NCBI GenBank assembly: GCA_941918925.1
Contig: OW799234.1
Coordinates: 115,791,128 to 115,855,127, forward strand
Direction of reading: 5' to 3'
DNA from: Phyto melanocephala
Lineage: Eukaryota > Arthropoda > Insecta > Diptera > Rhinophoridae
Length of the DNA: 64,000 bases
In this document: one piece after another, positions 25,811 to 37,230 of the stretch
Layout of the letters: every line of letters starts with the position of its first letter
How positions within the stretch are numbered: the first letter of the stretch is position 1
Position numbers and translations under genes: made by a program
Notes under the pieces: generated by a model
What the model saw: the letters and a program-made list of their open reading frames with translations, nothing else
Databases searched by the model: none
What the model was told of the DNA's origin: nothing

Positions 25811-26424
25811 GAGGGTGGTTAAATTTTAAGGGCCCATGTTGAAGGTGAACTACACCTAGTCTTTAAATTTGTTTTCTGCATTTCATTTGACATTTCTGAA
25901 TCTCAGACTAACTCAATTTGAACCGTGGAATGATACGCAATCGAGCAACGCTTTAAAGTTATTCAGGTTTTTTATAAAAATGGGCGTTCAAATCAAAATG
26001 CATTTTGTGTACTTCGTAATTCTTTTGATCAACATAATCGTTCAAATTCGTCCACAATCGGGAGAATTGTAAAAAATATTTAAATTTCTGCAAAACAGGT
26101 CTGTATGAAATGTGAAAACACCTTTGAATGCCATCTTAGTTCGTTGAATGGGAAACATTGCTGTTTTTCACGATAACGTGGCAAAAGAGCAGTCAACCTC
26201 GACTCATCATCATGCCCAACACTTGAGCATCAACATTGTCATTGAAAATTTGGACCATCAGGTAGAGGAGCCAAGGATGGGGGGGGGGGGGCCATTTGGC
26301 CGATATTTTGTTAAATACATAATTGAACCATACAAATATTATCATTATAAAAAGAAATAATAATATCCTAAATAATTTGTGTTTTATTTAAATACAACAT
26401 CGGTCCTTAAAATTTAACCACCCT
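25811..26424 (+). pseudogene. Tc1/mariner deletion derivative nested in composite copy 1
   Basis: Terminal inverted repeats (AGGGTGGTTAAATTTTAAGG with partner CCTTAAAATTTAACCACCCT) are flanked by TA on both sides. The equivalent site in the family A copy at 18646-20568 is an uninterrupted TA, so TA was duplicated as expected for Tc1/mariner. In several frames the interior reads as a transposase N-terminal helix-turn-helix region (a QRFKVIQVFYKNGRSNQ-like piece, then GENIA..VAEEPSTS-like residues seen as GNIAVFHDNVAKEQSTS). This is joined directly to a C-terminal piece (INIVIENLDHQVEE ... FGRYFV). The catalytic core is absent. A run of about 12 G lies at 26280-26291. Confidence 0.85.
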
Positions 26425-26469
26425 TAATAACTTCGATATGCTACTAAAATGCTTTTGTAAATGTAGTCT

Positions 26470-27790
26470 TTCAATGAAAGTGTGTTAAAGTAGCTGTGTC
26501 AATAAAGTTTCTACTAATAAATACAACTTAAATATTTCAATATAGCCCTTTATTTTCCCAAAAACTTTGTCAATAGAGAAATTACATGAATTTAAGGTAA
26601 GCCGTTGTATGGGAGGTAGGCGTTAAAGTGGCCGTGTCACCTAAGCTTTTTGGCACAACAATAACATTGATTAGAAGGATATACGTAGCAAATTTGATCA
26701 TCATACCTCTAATTTTGGCGGTTTTATGAGCTTTTAAATTTCATTAACGGTAGATTACGTGAAAAGTGGGCGTTATAGTAGACATGTCAAAGTTGTTTTT
26801 GCGAATGAGTACAACTTAGGTGTTTCAATATAGCCCTTTATTATTCCAAAATCATTATTAATAGAGAAATTAGAGGAATTTTGAGTAAAACGTTATATGG
26901 GAGGTGGGCGTAAAAGTGGGCGTGGCAACTTAATTTTCTAGCACAGTAATGACATTGCCTAGGGGGATATACGTAGCGAATTTGATCATCATGCCTCTAA
27001 TTTTGGCGGTTTTATGAGCTTTTAAATTTCATTAACGGTATATAACGTGAAAAGTGGGCGTTATAGTGGGCGTGTCAAAGTTGTATTTTCGAATGAGTAC
27101 AACTGAGATGTTTCAATATAGCCCTTTATAATTCCAAAATCTTTATTAATATAGGAATTATATGAATTATAAGTAAAACGTTATATGGGAGGTGGGCGTA
27201 AAAGTGGGCGTGGCGCCTTAATTTTCTGGCGCAGTAATGACATTGCCTAGGGGGATATACGTAGCGAATTTGATCATCATGCCTCTAATTTTGGCGGTTT
27301 TATGAGCTTTTAAATTTCATTAACGGTATATAACGTGAAAAGTGGGCGTTATAGTAGGCGTGTCAAAGTTATTTTTGCGAATGAGTACAACTTAGGTGTT
27401 TCAATATAGCTCTTTATAATTCCAAAATCTTTATTAATATAGGAATTATATGAATTATAAGTAAAACGTTATATGGGAGGTGGGCGTAAAAGTGGGCGTG
27501 GCGCCTTAATTTTCTGGCGCAGTAATGACATTGTCTAAAAGGATATACGTAGCGAATTTGATCATCATGCCTCTAATTTTGGCGGTTTTATGAGCTTTTA
27601 AATTTCATTAACGGTATATAACGTGAAAAGTGGGCGTTATAGTGGGCGTGTCAAAGTTGTATTTTCGAATGAGTACAACTGAGATGTTTCAATATAGCCC
27701 TTTATTATTCCAAAATCTACATAAATTGAGAAATTATATGAATTTTGGGTAAAACGTTATATGGGAGGTGGGCGTAAAAGTGGGCGTGGC
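26470..27790 (-). repeat. Internal tandem array, exact 288-bp period (copy 1)
   Basis: The anchor GAGGTGGGCG (first unit variant GAGGTAGGCG) starts at 26613, 26901, 27189, 27477 and 27765, an exact 288-bp spacing. Each unit holds the phrases GTGGGCGTAAAAGTGGGCGT, TTTTGGCGGTTTTATGAGC and AAAAGTGGGCGTTATAGT. The inner units are the most alike, which suggests homogenisation. Confidence 0.9.
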
Positions 27791-28440
27791 ACATTGATTT
27801 TCCGTTAAAAAAAAGCGTCTCACCAATAAGCAAAGTGTGCAAAATTTCAGAGTCGTACATTCAATTTTGTTGCTTTTATGACGTTTTTGTTTTTAAATAT
27901 ACCGAAAAATACACTGTGCGGTATAAATTTTCGTACATTTTGATCGATAACTCATCTCCTAATGCATAGATTTAGATAATTTTCGGGGAAAAATATTGTT
28001 TTTACTCAGGAAATATATATTTAAAGTTTCATAAGTCTACGTTAATGCGTTTGGACACAATTCCATTTTATTCGATGTTTGAAGGACATGGTTTTTTTCG
28101 ACCTACTCTTGCTTTTCGAGCTATAACTCTCTTCCTAATATTCCGATTTAGCCCATTTTCAATACCAAACAAACCTTGTCTATAAGAAAGATTCTGGCAA
28201 AATTTGAGCCCCCTAGCTTTTTCGGTGCGACCTCTATCGTGCTTTCAACAGACGGACAGACGGACAGACGGACAGACGGACAGACGGACAGACGGACGGA
28301 CATAGCTAGATCGTCATAAAATCAAACCCTGATTCAGAATATATATACTTTATGGGGTCTAAAATGGATATTTCGATGTGTTACAAACGGAATGACAAAA
28401 TTAATATACCCCCACCATTTTTTTGGTGGCGGGTATAAAA

Positions 28441-30004
28441 ATATACTCTCTACAGAAAAGGAAGGGGGGAAAAAAATGTGTAACAATTTGCCAAAATATT
28501 TATATTTCAGGTCATAAGTAGCCCATTACAATTCTTTTACTATTTTATATTGGAAACGTGTATGAGAAAGGGTGGACTTGAGATTTGACAACCATAACAC
28601 TTTATCATTTGCAACGGTATTTAGTATCGCTCACATTGTACACCCGCATAAAAGGACAATTTAATAATCAGAGGCACTAAAAATGATACAATCGTAACAA
28701 TCGTAAATAAGAAATGAGTCGTAAAAATGGGTTTGAATATGTAAATATTTTACGATTTTTATGTGATTTCATATGCTATAATTCGTATGTGTATATGTGA
28801 GTATGGGGAGTTGGAATAGAGGATATAAAAAGCCCAAATAAGTGTCGGTATGGGAGTGAAGGGGAAGAAACCAAAAATTATATATAAAAATTATGGTTAT
28901 ATTTATTGTATGTAAATGATTGGAATTTAACAATCAATTGATAAATATTTTATATGATAAATATGTAAGTATATATGTACATAGTTATTGTTGGGAAAAA
29001 AAGTATATTGTAGACTTTTTGTGTTTTGGTCTTAAAGAATTTAAAGCGAACTTTACTTAAGAAATTTATTTAAATAGATTATTCTTTTTAATCAGCTAAA
29101 TAGATTTGATGTTTTTTTGGTGAATTTTTCATGAAAAAAGTCAGCCTTAGGCGTTTAGTGTTTTAATTTTGAAAGAGAATATTTCAATTTATAAAATTAT
29201 TCACTTACTTAAAATACCAAAAATGCTGAAATAAAGCGGTAAAAGCAAATTGTCAAACAATCTTTTTAGAAATATTTTTATTTGATCTCTGGCTTCTGAT
29301 GCCGCCTTTGCTGTTTTGATTTGTTAAGTTAAAAAGAAATCTTTTTAAAAAATTACTTTCTCACCCTCCAGTCATGCTAGATATAAGTTCTCGTACACAA
29401 ATGCTATGCTACAAAAGAAAACAAAAACCTACAAAGCGACTACCAAACAACAAGTATGTCAACTTGTTGTTTGTAAAAAGGGCAATTTTCAAATTAGTTT
29501 GACATGCTTTTTAACGGTCATTCAAATAAAATAACAAACTGTTTATCAGACAAGAAAACAAAATAAAAACATTTAACATATTTGAAATTTTATTTTATTA
29601 AAAGAAAAACTTTTCTACCACTTGTTTCAATTTAAGCGCGTTATAGAAAACGTTGTCATAATAAAGACCATTAACATCCGCTTTGACACACGCGTCAACA
29701 TTTTTTTTCCGTAACATTTCCAAACTAATCTGTTAATCTAACAAAAAATAATGTATTCTATAGAACGAACATACGTTCCAGACAAATCTTTTATCATACA
29801 TCTATTGTAGACAATAAAAAAGCCACAGAAAGCTCCGCATTCTTTGGCTAAAATTGTTAGTTTAACTCTGTCGATGGTGGTCTAAAGTTCGACTTGTTTT
29901 GTGTATAAAATATGTATGTATACTTTGGCTGGTTGCCTACCCCTGCCCTGTGTAGAAAATATAAAATTTCTGGCAGATTGATAAAAATGTTATCTCTAAA
30001 TATT
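28441..30004. other. AT-rich spacer between the inverted copies
   Basis: No gene or element is recognised. It forms part of the spacer of the large inverted repeat. Confidence 0.4.
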
Positions 30005-30804
30005 ATTATACCCTTCACACAGTGAAAAAGGGTATATATAGGTTTGTCATTCCGTGTGAAATTTCTACAATTTTCATTTCCGACCCCATAAAGTATATAT
30101 TTTCTGAAAGCTTATGAATAGAGGAGTCGATTAAGCCCTGACCGTCTGTCCGTCTGTCCGTCTGACCGTCTGACCGTCTGACCGTCTGTCCGTGTGTATG
30201 TTGAAATCAACTTTTTGAAGCCCCCCGACATAGGTTGGGCCCGGGTAAGGTATTAAAATATCAGAAATATTCGGGAGTAGATCGGTATTGAAAATCAGAA
30301 ACATCGGTACATAAACAACTGAGATATGAGCAAAAACCCACGACCACCTCGATTTTCTTTTCATAAAAACAACATTACAACAACAACATACATACATACA
30401 AACGTGTATACTGGTTAGAGAAAACGTGGCATCGAATCCCAGCTGAGGCAAAAAAATTTTTTTTTAAATTTTTTTAAAATTTTTTTTTTTAATTTTTTTT
30501 TTATTTTTTTTTTATTTTTTATTTAATATATTATATATATTTTTATTATTATTTTTTTTTATTTTTTTTTTTTTTAATTTTTTTTTTTATTTTTTTTTTG
30601 TTTTATATATATTATATATGTATATAATAATTTTTTTTTTTAATTTTTTTTAAAAATTTTTTTTTTTAAATTTTTTTTTTATTTTTTATTTTTTTTTTTG
30701 TTTTTTTTAACATACATACGTGAATTTACTGTTATTGCATGACTACACGTTGTGAAGGGTATATAAGATTCGGCACGGCCGAATATAGCGCTTTTACTTG
30801 TTTT
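30005..30804 (+). mobile_element. Helitron-like element, family B
   Basis: It begins TTATACCCTTCACACAGTG and ends in the hairpin ATTCGGCACGGCCGAAT followed by TTTACTTGTTTT. It carries a CCGTCTGACCGTCTG microsatellite (30140-30195) and a T-rich region (30450-30705). The part before the final CATGACTACACGTTGTGAAGG is shorter than in the 1464 copy, through loss of the ATATGGGATGAATGG segment. Confidence 0.85.
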
Positions 30805-31437
30805 CTATTACATTTATTGTATGACATGTTAATAATGAATTATGTCGTTAGATGTTTGTTTTAAAGCCTTGACTTTATAACTTCTTAAAGCTGACATCGT
30901 CAGCTAGTCCTTGTGCAATCAACGTTGTTAGTAAAATATTTTAGTGGATTTGTTTTGGTCACGTGCCAGGGAGTTTAAAAGAATTTTGTAATAAATTTTG
31001 GGAATTTCTTTTCTTTATTTCTTTATATGTATATACATATGTACTTGTTTTAATAATGAAAATTTTAAAAATCTAACTAGATGTTCTAATTTTTGTGAAA
31101 GAAGAAAATGAAAAAAAAACTGTTATAAATCTACCGAACGCTATAAACACCAAAATATGTGCAACAGTGATGTGCGATGTATAAAATGTATTGTTTCTTG
31201 AAGAATACACACACAATTTAGTATAATATAGTTAGTAAGTATATATGTATGTATATAGTTTCTCCAACTGTTAAGCCAATAACTCTTTAGTTTTTATTTC
31301 GAATTATCACCTAGTTCATTGTAAAAATTTTTATCTCCTTCTATTAAGTAGTAGTTTTGTTGAGTCGAATAAGGGCTGAAAATAAAATATCGCCCCAAGT
31401 AATGCCAATTAATTTCTAATGTTTTATTCATAGGAAA
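30805..31437. other. AT-rich non-coding stretch
   Basis: No gene or element is recognised. Confidence 0.4.
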
Positions 31438-32150
31438 AACAAGTGAAAGTACTATATAATATTGTCGTGCCGGTTCTTATATACCCTTCACTAACATGAA
31501 AATTACAATAACTACAATAGTGCACAGCGTTTGTCAGACAAAAAAACCATTAAAATCATGGTAATAAGCATAGCATGAGTAAATACGTAAAGGATTCAAA
31601 CAATATGTAGTACGCAATTTTTTTTCAGGCACCCTCTTGGATTAGGATTTGTTTTCCTGGAATAAAAGAGCTTGCCCTTATATTTGATGTCTATATTGAC
31701 GTAATTAAAAAAATCATGTAAGAGTGCTATACTCGGCCGTGCCGACTCTAATAATACCATTTACCATAATGTATGTACATGGGTGTAATGACCATTCATG
31801 TCATGTACATGTACATCATGTCATGTACATGTTCATCATGTCATCATTTCGTGTGAAATTTATACAATTTTCATTTCCGACTCCATAAAGTGTATATTAT
31901 CTGAAATCAACTTTTTGCAGCCCCCCGACATCGCCTGTACCCGCGTGAAGTACTAAAGTATTGAAAATATTCGGGAGCAGATCGGTATTGAAAATCAGAA
32001 AAATCGGTTCATAATCAACTGAGATATGAGGAAAAACCACGACCACCTCTTTTTTTTAACAAAAACATACAACACATACATATTTACAGACGTGGTATAC
32101 TGGTAAGAGTGAACGTGGCATCGAATCCCAGCTGAGCCAACAAATTATTT
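31438..32150. mobile_element. Mosaic of family B pieces; left part of a split copy
   Basis: Two reverse-orientation family B 3' ends lie at 31438-31500 and about 31713-31760 (each with a degraded hairpin and a CTATAnTnGGCCGTGCCG-like core). A forward family B body follows from about 31845 (CGTGTGAAATTTATACAATT) to 32150. This forward copy is interrupted by a family A element and resumes at 34946-35135, ending with the hairpin-like ATTCGGCACGGCCGACTATA. A short CATGTACATGT direct repeat lies at 31793-31845. Confidence 0.65.
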
Positions 32151-32799
32151 TTATACCCGCCACCAAAAAAATGGTGGGGGTATATTCATTTTGTCATTCC
32201 GTTTGTAACACATCGAAATATCCATTTTAGACCCCATAAAGTATATATATTCTGAATCAGGGTTTGATTTTATGACGATCTAGCTATGTCCGTCCGTCTG
32301 TCCGTCTGTCCGTCTGTCCGTCTGTCCGTCTGTCCGTCTGTCCGTCTGTCCGTCTGTCCGTCTGTTGAAAGCACGATAGAGGTCGCACCGAAAAAGCTAG
32401 GGGGCTCAAATTTTGCCAGAATCTTTCTTATAGACAAGGTTTGTTTGGTATTGAAAATGGGCTAAATCGGAATATTAGGAAGAGAGTTATAGCTCGAAAA
32501 GCAAGAGTAGGTCGAAAAAACCATGTCCTTCAAACATCGAATAAAATGGAATTGTGTCCAAACGCATTAACGTAGACTTATGAAACTTTAAATATATATT
32601 TCCTGAGTAAAAACAATATTTTTCCCCGAAAATTATCTAAATCTATGCATTAGGAGATGAGTTATCGATCAAAATGTACGAAAATTTATACCGCACAGTG
32701 TATTTTTCGGTATATTTAAAAACAAAAACGTCATAAAAGCAACAAAATTGAATGTACGACTCTGAAATTTTGCACACTTTGCTTATTGGTGAGACGCTT

Positions 32800-34150
32800 T
32801 TTTTTAACGGAAAATCAATGTGCCACGCCCACTTTTACGCCCACCTCCCATATAACGTTTTACCCAAAATTCATATAATTTCTCAATTTATGTAGATTTT
32901 GGAATAATAAAGGGCTATATTGAAACATCTCAGTTGTACTCATTCGAAAATACAACTTTGACACGCCCACTATAACGCCCACTTTTCACGTTATATACCG
33001 TTAATGAAATTTAAAAGCTCATAAAACCGCCAAAATTAGAGGCATGATGATCAAATTCGCTACGTATATCCTTTTAGACAATGTCATTACTGCGCCAGAA
33101 AATTAAGGCGCCACGCCCACTTTTACGCCCACCTCCCATATAACGTTTTACTTATAATTCATATAATTCCTATATTAATAAAGATTTTGGAATTATAAAG
33201 AGCTATATTGAAACACCTAAGTTGTACTCATTCGCAAAAATAACTTTGACACGCCTACTATAACGCCCACTTTTCACGTTATATACCGTTAATGAAATTT
33301 AAAAGCTCATAAAACCGCCAAAATTAGAGGCATGATGATCAAATTCGCTACGTATATCCCCCTAGGCAATGTCATTACTGCGCCAGAAAATTAAGGCGCC
33401 ACGCCCACTTTTACGCCCACCTCCCATATAACGTTTTACTTATAATTCATATAATTCCTATATTAATAAAGATTTTGGAATTATAAAGGGCTATATTGAA
33501 ACATCTCAGTTGTACTCATTCGAAAATACAACTTTGACACGCCCACTATAACGCCCACTTTTCACGTTATATACCGTTAATGAAATTTAAAAGCTCATAA
33601 AACCGCCAAAATTAGAGGCATGATGATCAAATTCGCTACGTATATCCCCCTAGGCAATGTCATTACTGTGCTAGAAAATTAAGTTGCCACGCCCACTTTT
33701 ACGCCCACCTCCCATATAACGTTTTACTCAAAATTCCTCTAATTTCTCTATTAATAATGATTTTGGAATAATAAAGGGCTATATTGAAACACCTAAGTTG
33801 TACTCATTCGCAAAAACAACTTTGACATGTCTACTATAACGCCCACTTTTCACGTAATCTACCGTTAATGAAATTTAAAAGCTCATAAAACCGCCAAAAT
33901 TAGAGGTATGATGATCAAATTTGCTACGTATATCCTTCTAATCAATGTTATTGTTGTGCCAAAAAGCTTAGGTGACACGGCCACTTTAACGCCTACCTCC
34001 CATACAACGGCTTACCTTAAATTCATGTAATTTCTCTATTGACAAAGTTTTTGGGAAAATAAAGGGCTATATTGAAATATTTAAGTTGTATTTATTAGTA
34101 GAAACTTTATTGACACAGCTACTTTAACACACTTTCATTGAAAGACTACA
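32800..34150 (+). repeat. Internal tandem array, exact 288-bp period (copy 2)
   Basis: The anchor ACCTCCCATA (last unit variant ACCTCCCATACAACG) starts at 32843, 33131, 33419, 33707 and 33995, again exactly 288 bp apart. It mirrors the array at 26470-27790 unit for unit. Confidence 0.9.
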
Positions 34151-34187
34151 TTTACAAAAGCATTTTAGTAGCATATCGAAGTTATTA

Positions 34188-34800
34188 AGGGTGGTTAAAT
34201 TTTAAGGACCGATGTTGTATTTAAATAAAACACAAATTATTTAGGATATTATTATTTCTTTTTATAATGATAATATTTGTATGGTTCAATTATGTATTTA
34301 ACAAAATATCGGCCAAATGGCCCCCCCCCCCCATCCTTGGCTCCTCTACCTGATGGTCCAAATTTTCAATGACAATGTTGATGCTCAAGTGTTGGGCATG
34401 ATGATGAGTCGAGGTTGACTGCTCTTTTGCCACGTTATCGTGAAAAACAGCAATGTTTCCCATTCAACGAACTAAGATGGCATTCAAAGGTGTTTTCACA
34501 TTTCATACAGACCTGTTTTGCAGAAATTTAAATATTTTTTACAATTCTCCCGATTGTGGACGAATTTGAACGATTATGTTGATCAAAAGAATTACGAAGT
34601 ACACAAAATGCATTTTGATTTGAACGCCCATTTTTATAAAAAACCTGAATAACTTTAAAGCGTTGCTCGATTGCGTATCATTCCACGGTTCAAATTGAGT
34701 TAGTCTGAGATTCAGAAATGTCAAATGAAATGCAGAAAACAAATTTAAAGACTAGGTGTAGTTCACCTTCAACATGGGCCCTTAAAATTTAACCACCCTC
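34188..34800 (-). pseudogene. Tc1/mariner deletion derivative nested in composite copy 2
   Basis: It has the same TA-flanked inverted repeats and the same internal deletion joint as 25811-26424, in reverse. The homopolymer here is a C-run at about 34320-34332. The transposase pieces lie on the minus strand. An identical 67-codon open frame seen in both copies is in the wrong frame relative to the transposase. Confidence 0.85.
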
Positions 34801-34945
34801 TACAAAGAAAGTGATACATATCTTATTATAAAGAGATTATTCTATAGCGATTAACAAAATAATAAGTATTGTGCTTTAAATGTACACAAAATTGGTGGTG
34901 GGTATAAAAGATTCGGCACAGCCGAATATAGTGCTCTTACTTGTT

Positions 34946-35135
34946 TTTTTAAACCTACATACGTAAACTCAATTTATAATTTTACAATGGAATGTTTTTA
35001 TATATGTGTGTTTGAAATATGTATGTATGTATTTCATATGAGATGAATGGTGTTACAAACAATTGTTATTGCATGACTACAAGTTGTGAAGGGTATATAA
35101 GATTCGGCACGGCCGACTATAGCACTGTTAATCAT
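34946..35135 (+). mobile_element. Right part of the split family B copy
   Basis: It continues the family B body (CTCAATTTATAATTTTACAATGG, about 34968-34989; ATTTCATATGAGATGAATGG) and ends with GAAGGGTATATAAGATTCGG and CACGGCCGACTATAGCACT. The 3' hairpin has a mismatch and the tail is degraded, so this copy is older than the family A element inside it. Confidence 0.75.
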
Positions 35136-35569
35136 TTTGTATGATCTAGTATGGTGAATAAACGAACAATTTCATAACTTCAATAATACGATTGACGAAA
35201 CTTGCATTAAATACATTTGTTCGTATGTAGTAAGCGTAGTAAGTAGTAAGCGACCTTCATTTTTGTTGTTGTTGTTGTTGTTGTTTTAATACAATTTCGT
35301 TATTACAATCTTAATAAAAAAGTTGATATTTTTACCACTATTTTCGCCGGTAAAGGGCCAATTGAACTAATATTTTCTATTAATATTCTTATATGTCTAT
35401 TTTATAGCAACATTCAATAAACTGTAAAAGAAGTTATCTAGGAGCTGCAAAAATTTACTTTGTTAGTCAAACATAGGCATACTTGTGTGGCTCATATTAG
35501 TCGCTAATGGGCCGAAATTGCTAATTTTCAATAGATAAATTTTTCAAAGAATTTCTGATAAATTGATAC
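35136..35569. other. AT-rich non-coding stretch with a (GTT)n run
   Basis: A (TTG)n run lies at 35264-35286. Nothing else is recognised. Confidence 0.4.
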
Positions 35570-35835
35570 TACATACGAGTTTTTGGTAGCTTTAAAAAAG
35601 TTGATTTCAACGCTTACACATAAATCGACTTTTACATCTTTAAGGATTCTAATACTTACACTTTATGGATACTGTTGATATTACAAATGGAATGATTAAT
35701 TATTATATAAACTTTATCACTCTCGTGTGAAGATTACAAAAAAATTTTATTTGAGAGTTTTTTTTATTTCAGATGTCACTTTGAAATCAGAATTTTTCAA
35801 AGTGTATTGTATTAGTCCAGCTATTTTATTTGATA
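35570..35835 (-). mobile_element. Degraded family B fragment
   Basis: It reads AAAAAGTTGATTTCAACGCT and later ACTTTATGG and CTCTCGTGTGAAGATTAC, matching the 5' half of family B in reverse with heavy decay. ATTTGATACCCATATGG (35828) matches the subfamily that carries short internal repeats. Confidence 0.4.
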
Positions 35836-36008
35836 CCCATATGGTATGGAACTTTTCCAGAGGGTAATGTACTTTTTAATCAAGCCTTTTTTAATACCAA
35901 AAACAAAAATTTATTTTCGTTTTTAAATTTTAGGAAAAATTTACAAAATAGTTTTTTCTCGGTGCTTATAGCTCAGTTAGATTCAAATCATTTATTAACC
36001 CTCGAACA

Positions 36009-36660
36009 GGCAAGACTGTAAAAATGACCGGACTAAGCCAATATTTTTTTGTCAGGTAGATATAGTCAAAAGGACCGTAAATTTTAAATTTCAGATGAAA
36101 AAAACATTCTGGACCTACGATAGGCAAAAAATAGGGAAGACCGTCTGCAGACGGTCTTACCGATTCGCATGTTATGAAATATCCAAGGTAAATTTTATCT
36201 AAAAGTAAAGTTTTATCAAGAGAAAGGAAGCAAAAATCGTTAGAACATTTTTGCACACACAAACCGGCAAGACCGTCTTAAGACTGCCTTCACTATTTCA
36301 TCTTAAAAGTACAATTATTTTTATTTTTTTACTTCCAGTATATCATAAAACTAAAATATAATATATTACCTACTTACCGTAAATTTTTAAAGTCGATCAC
36401 TTTATTCTAAATGTGGTTTTTTAATTGGAGCAAAAAAATAAATTTACGAAATAATTTTTGATGCTATTTTGCTTACTTTTTGTACTTGATTGATCACAGC
36501 TAAGAAACGACTAATCAGAATTTGTTGTAGAGAACAACAAATGTAAAACAATGTTTTCTAAATACATTCTTTACTATTTTAAAGCTCAAAAATGTAAAAT
36601 ACAGTACTACTGCCCAAAAAGCGAAGACCGTCTTAAGACGGTCTTACGTGTTAGAAAGTT
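36009..36660. repeat. Recurrent 22-bp palindrome in a GACCGTC-rich segment
   Basis: Two perfect 22-bp palindromes built from the half-site AAGACCGTCT(T/G) and its complement lie at 36137-36158 and 36624-36645. A third, imperfect one lies at 36269-36290, and a half-like GGCAAGACTGTAAAAATGAC at 36009. The DNA between is AT-rich and non-coding. This may be one unclassified element with internal palindromes, but the ends were not fixed. Confidence 0.6.
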
Positions 36661-36899
36661 AAGTAATTGCCGAAACGATGACGTGTAGTTTAATCTTACT
36701 ATCGTGTCCAAAAATGAATTTAAGCTTTAGAAACTTAATAACAAATCTTTTTTGTTTCCTAAATTATTTTTGGATATAACTTTCTTGAATAGTTACCAAA
36801 TCAGCCAAAATTTCTACAACTAACCTTACAGGCTATGATGTATTTAAATAACAAAAATATCTGTAAGTTATCCGAGAGCTGAAAATTTTTAGGACGTAA

Positions 36900-37230
36900 A
36901 TAGTATTATAAAAAGGAGGGACAGTCGTGTTTCTTTGCTTATATCTCAGCACATTATATAGCGATAAAGCAGTAATGTGATATCAGTTTTCTTGTGAATA
37001 TTTTTTAAAGTTTGAAACCATGTACGGATACATAGTACGCGCCATGTATATGTGGATAAAAAAATTGACTTTAACAGACACACGGACAGATGAACTTTCT
37101 TATTCATTAGGTTTCATAATTTATATGGTCACAACTGAATATTGTAGAAATTGCTTACGAAAGGAGAGAGCTTTTTATAAAATTGCTATTAAAGAAGACG
37201 GAATAACAGGTTTATTTTGAGTGATATACA
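36900..37230 (-). mobile_element. Degraded family B fragment
   Basis: The order GTCGTGTTTCTTTGCTTATA, TCTCAGCACATTA, TTGACTTTAACAGACACACG, GACAGATGAAC and ATTGTAGAAATTGC follows family B in reverse. Decay is heavy. The short open frame over it (37020-37220) is therefore not a gene. Confidence 0.5.

Larger units (their letters stand above)
25671..28440 (-). mobile_element. Helitron-like element, family A, composite copy 1
   Basis: Read on + it starts AAGTAAGAGCACTATATTCG (hairpin ATTCGGCTGTGCCGAAT) and CCCACCACC, and ends with CCATTTTTTTGGTGGCGGGTATAAAAA. It contains a nested Tc1/mariner deletion derivative (25811-26424), the 288-bp-period array, and an ACGGACAGACGGACAGAC microsatellite (28249-28300). 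Apart from microsatellite length and a G-run, it appears nearly identical in reverse to 32151-34945. Both ends coincide with element termini, which supports movement as one unit. Confidence 0.9.
32151..34945 (+). mobile_element. Helitron-like element, family A, composite copy 2
   Basis: It starts TTTTATACCCGCCACC and ends with hairpin ATTCGGCACAGCCGAAT and CTCTTACTTGTT. It is the inverted counterpart of 25671-28440, with the same nested Tc1/mariner remnant, the same 288-bp array and a longer CTGTCCGTCTGTCCGTCTG microsatellite (32290-32365). It is inserted in the T-rich region of a family B copy, whose two halves flank it (to 32150 and from 34946). The flanks differ from copy 1, so this is not a simple segmental duplication. 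Confidence 0.9.

Noticed and set aside
25869..26072. 67-codon frame identical to one at 34539-34742, suggesting a conserved gene
   Set aside because: It lies in a wrong frame over the transposase remnant. The identity reflects the duplicated composite element.
26470..27790. CRISPR-like periodic array
   Set aside because: The units are 288 bp with no short-repeat/spacer pattern, lie inside a eukaryotic transposon, and no cas-like gene is present.
35966..36000. tRNA-like phrase TATAGCTCAGTTAGATTC
   Set aside because: No matching acceptor stem, anticodon arm or T arm follows. It is a chance likeness to a D arm.
37020..37220. 66-codon frame near the palindrome region
   Set aside because: It overlaps a degraded family B fragment in reverse.
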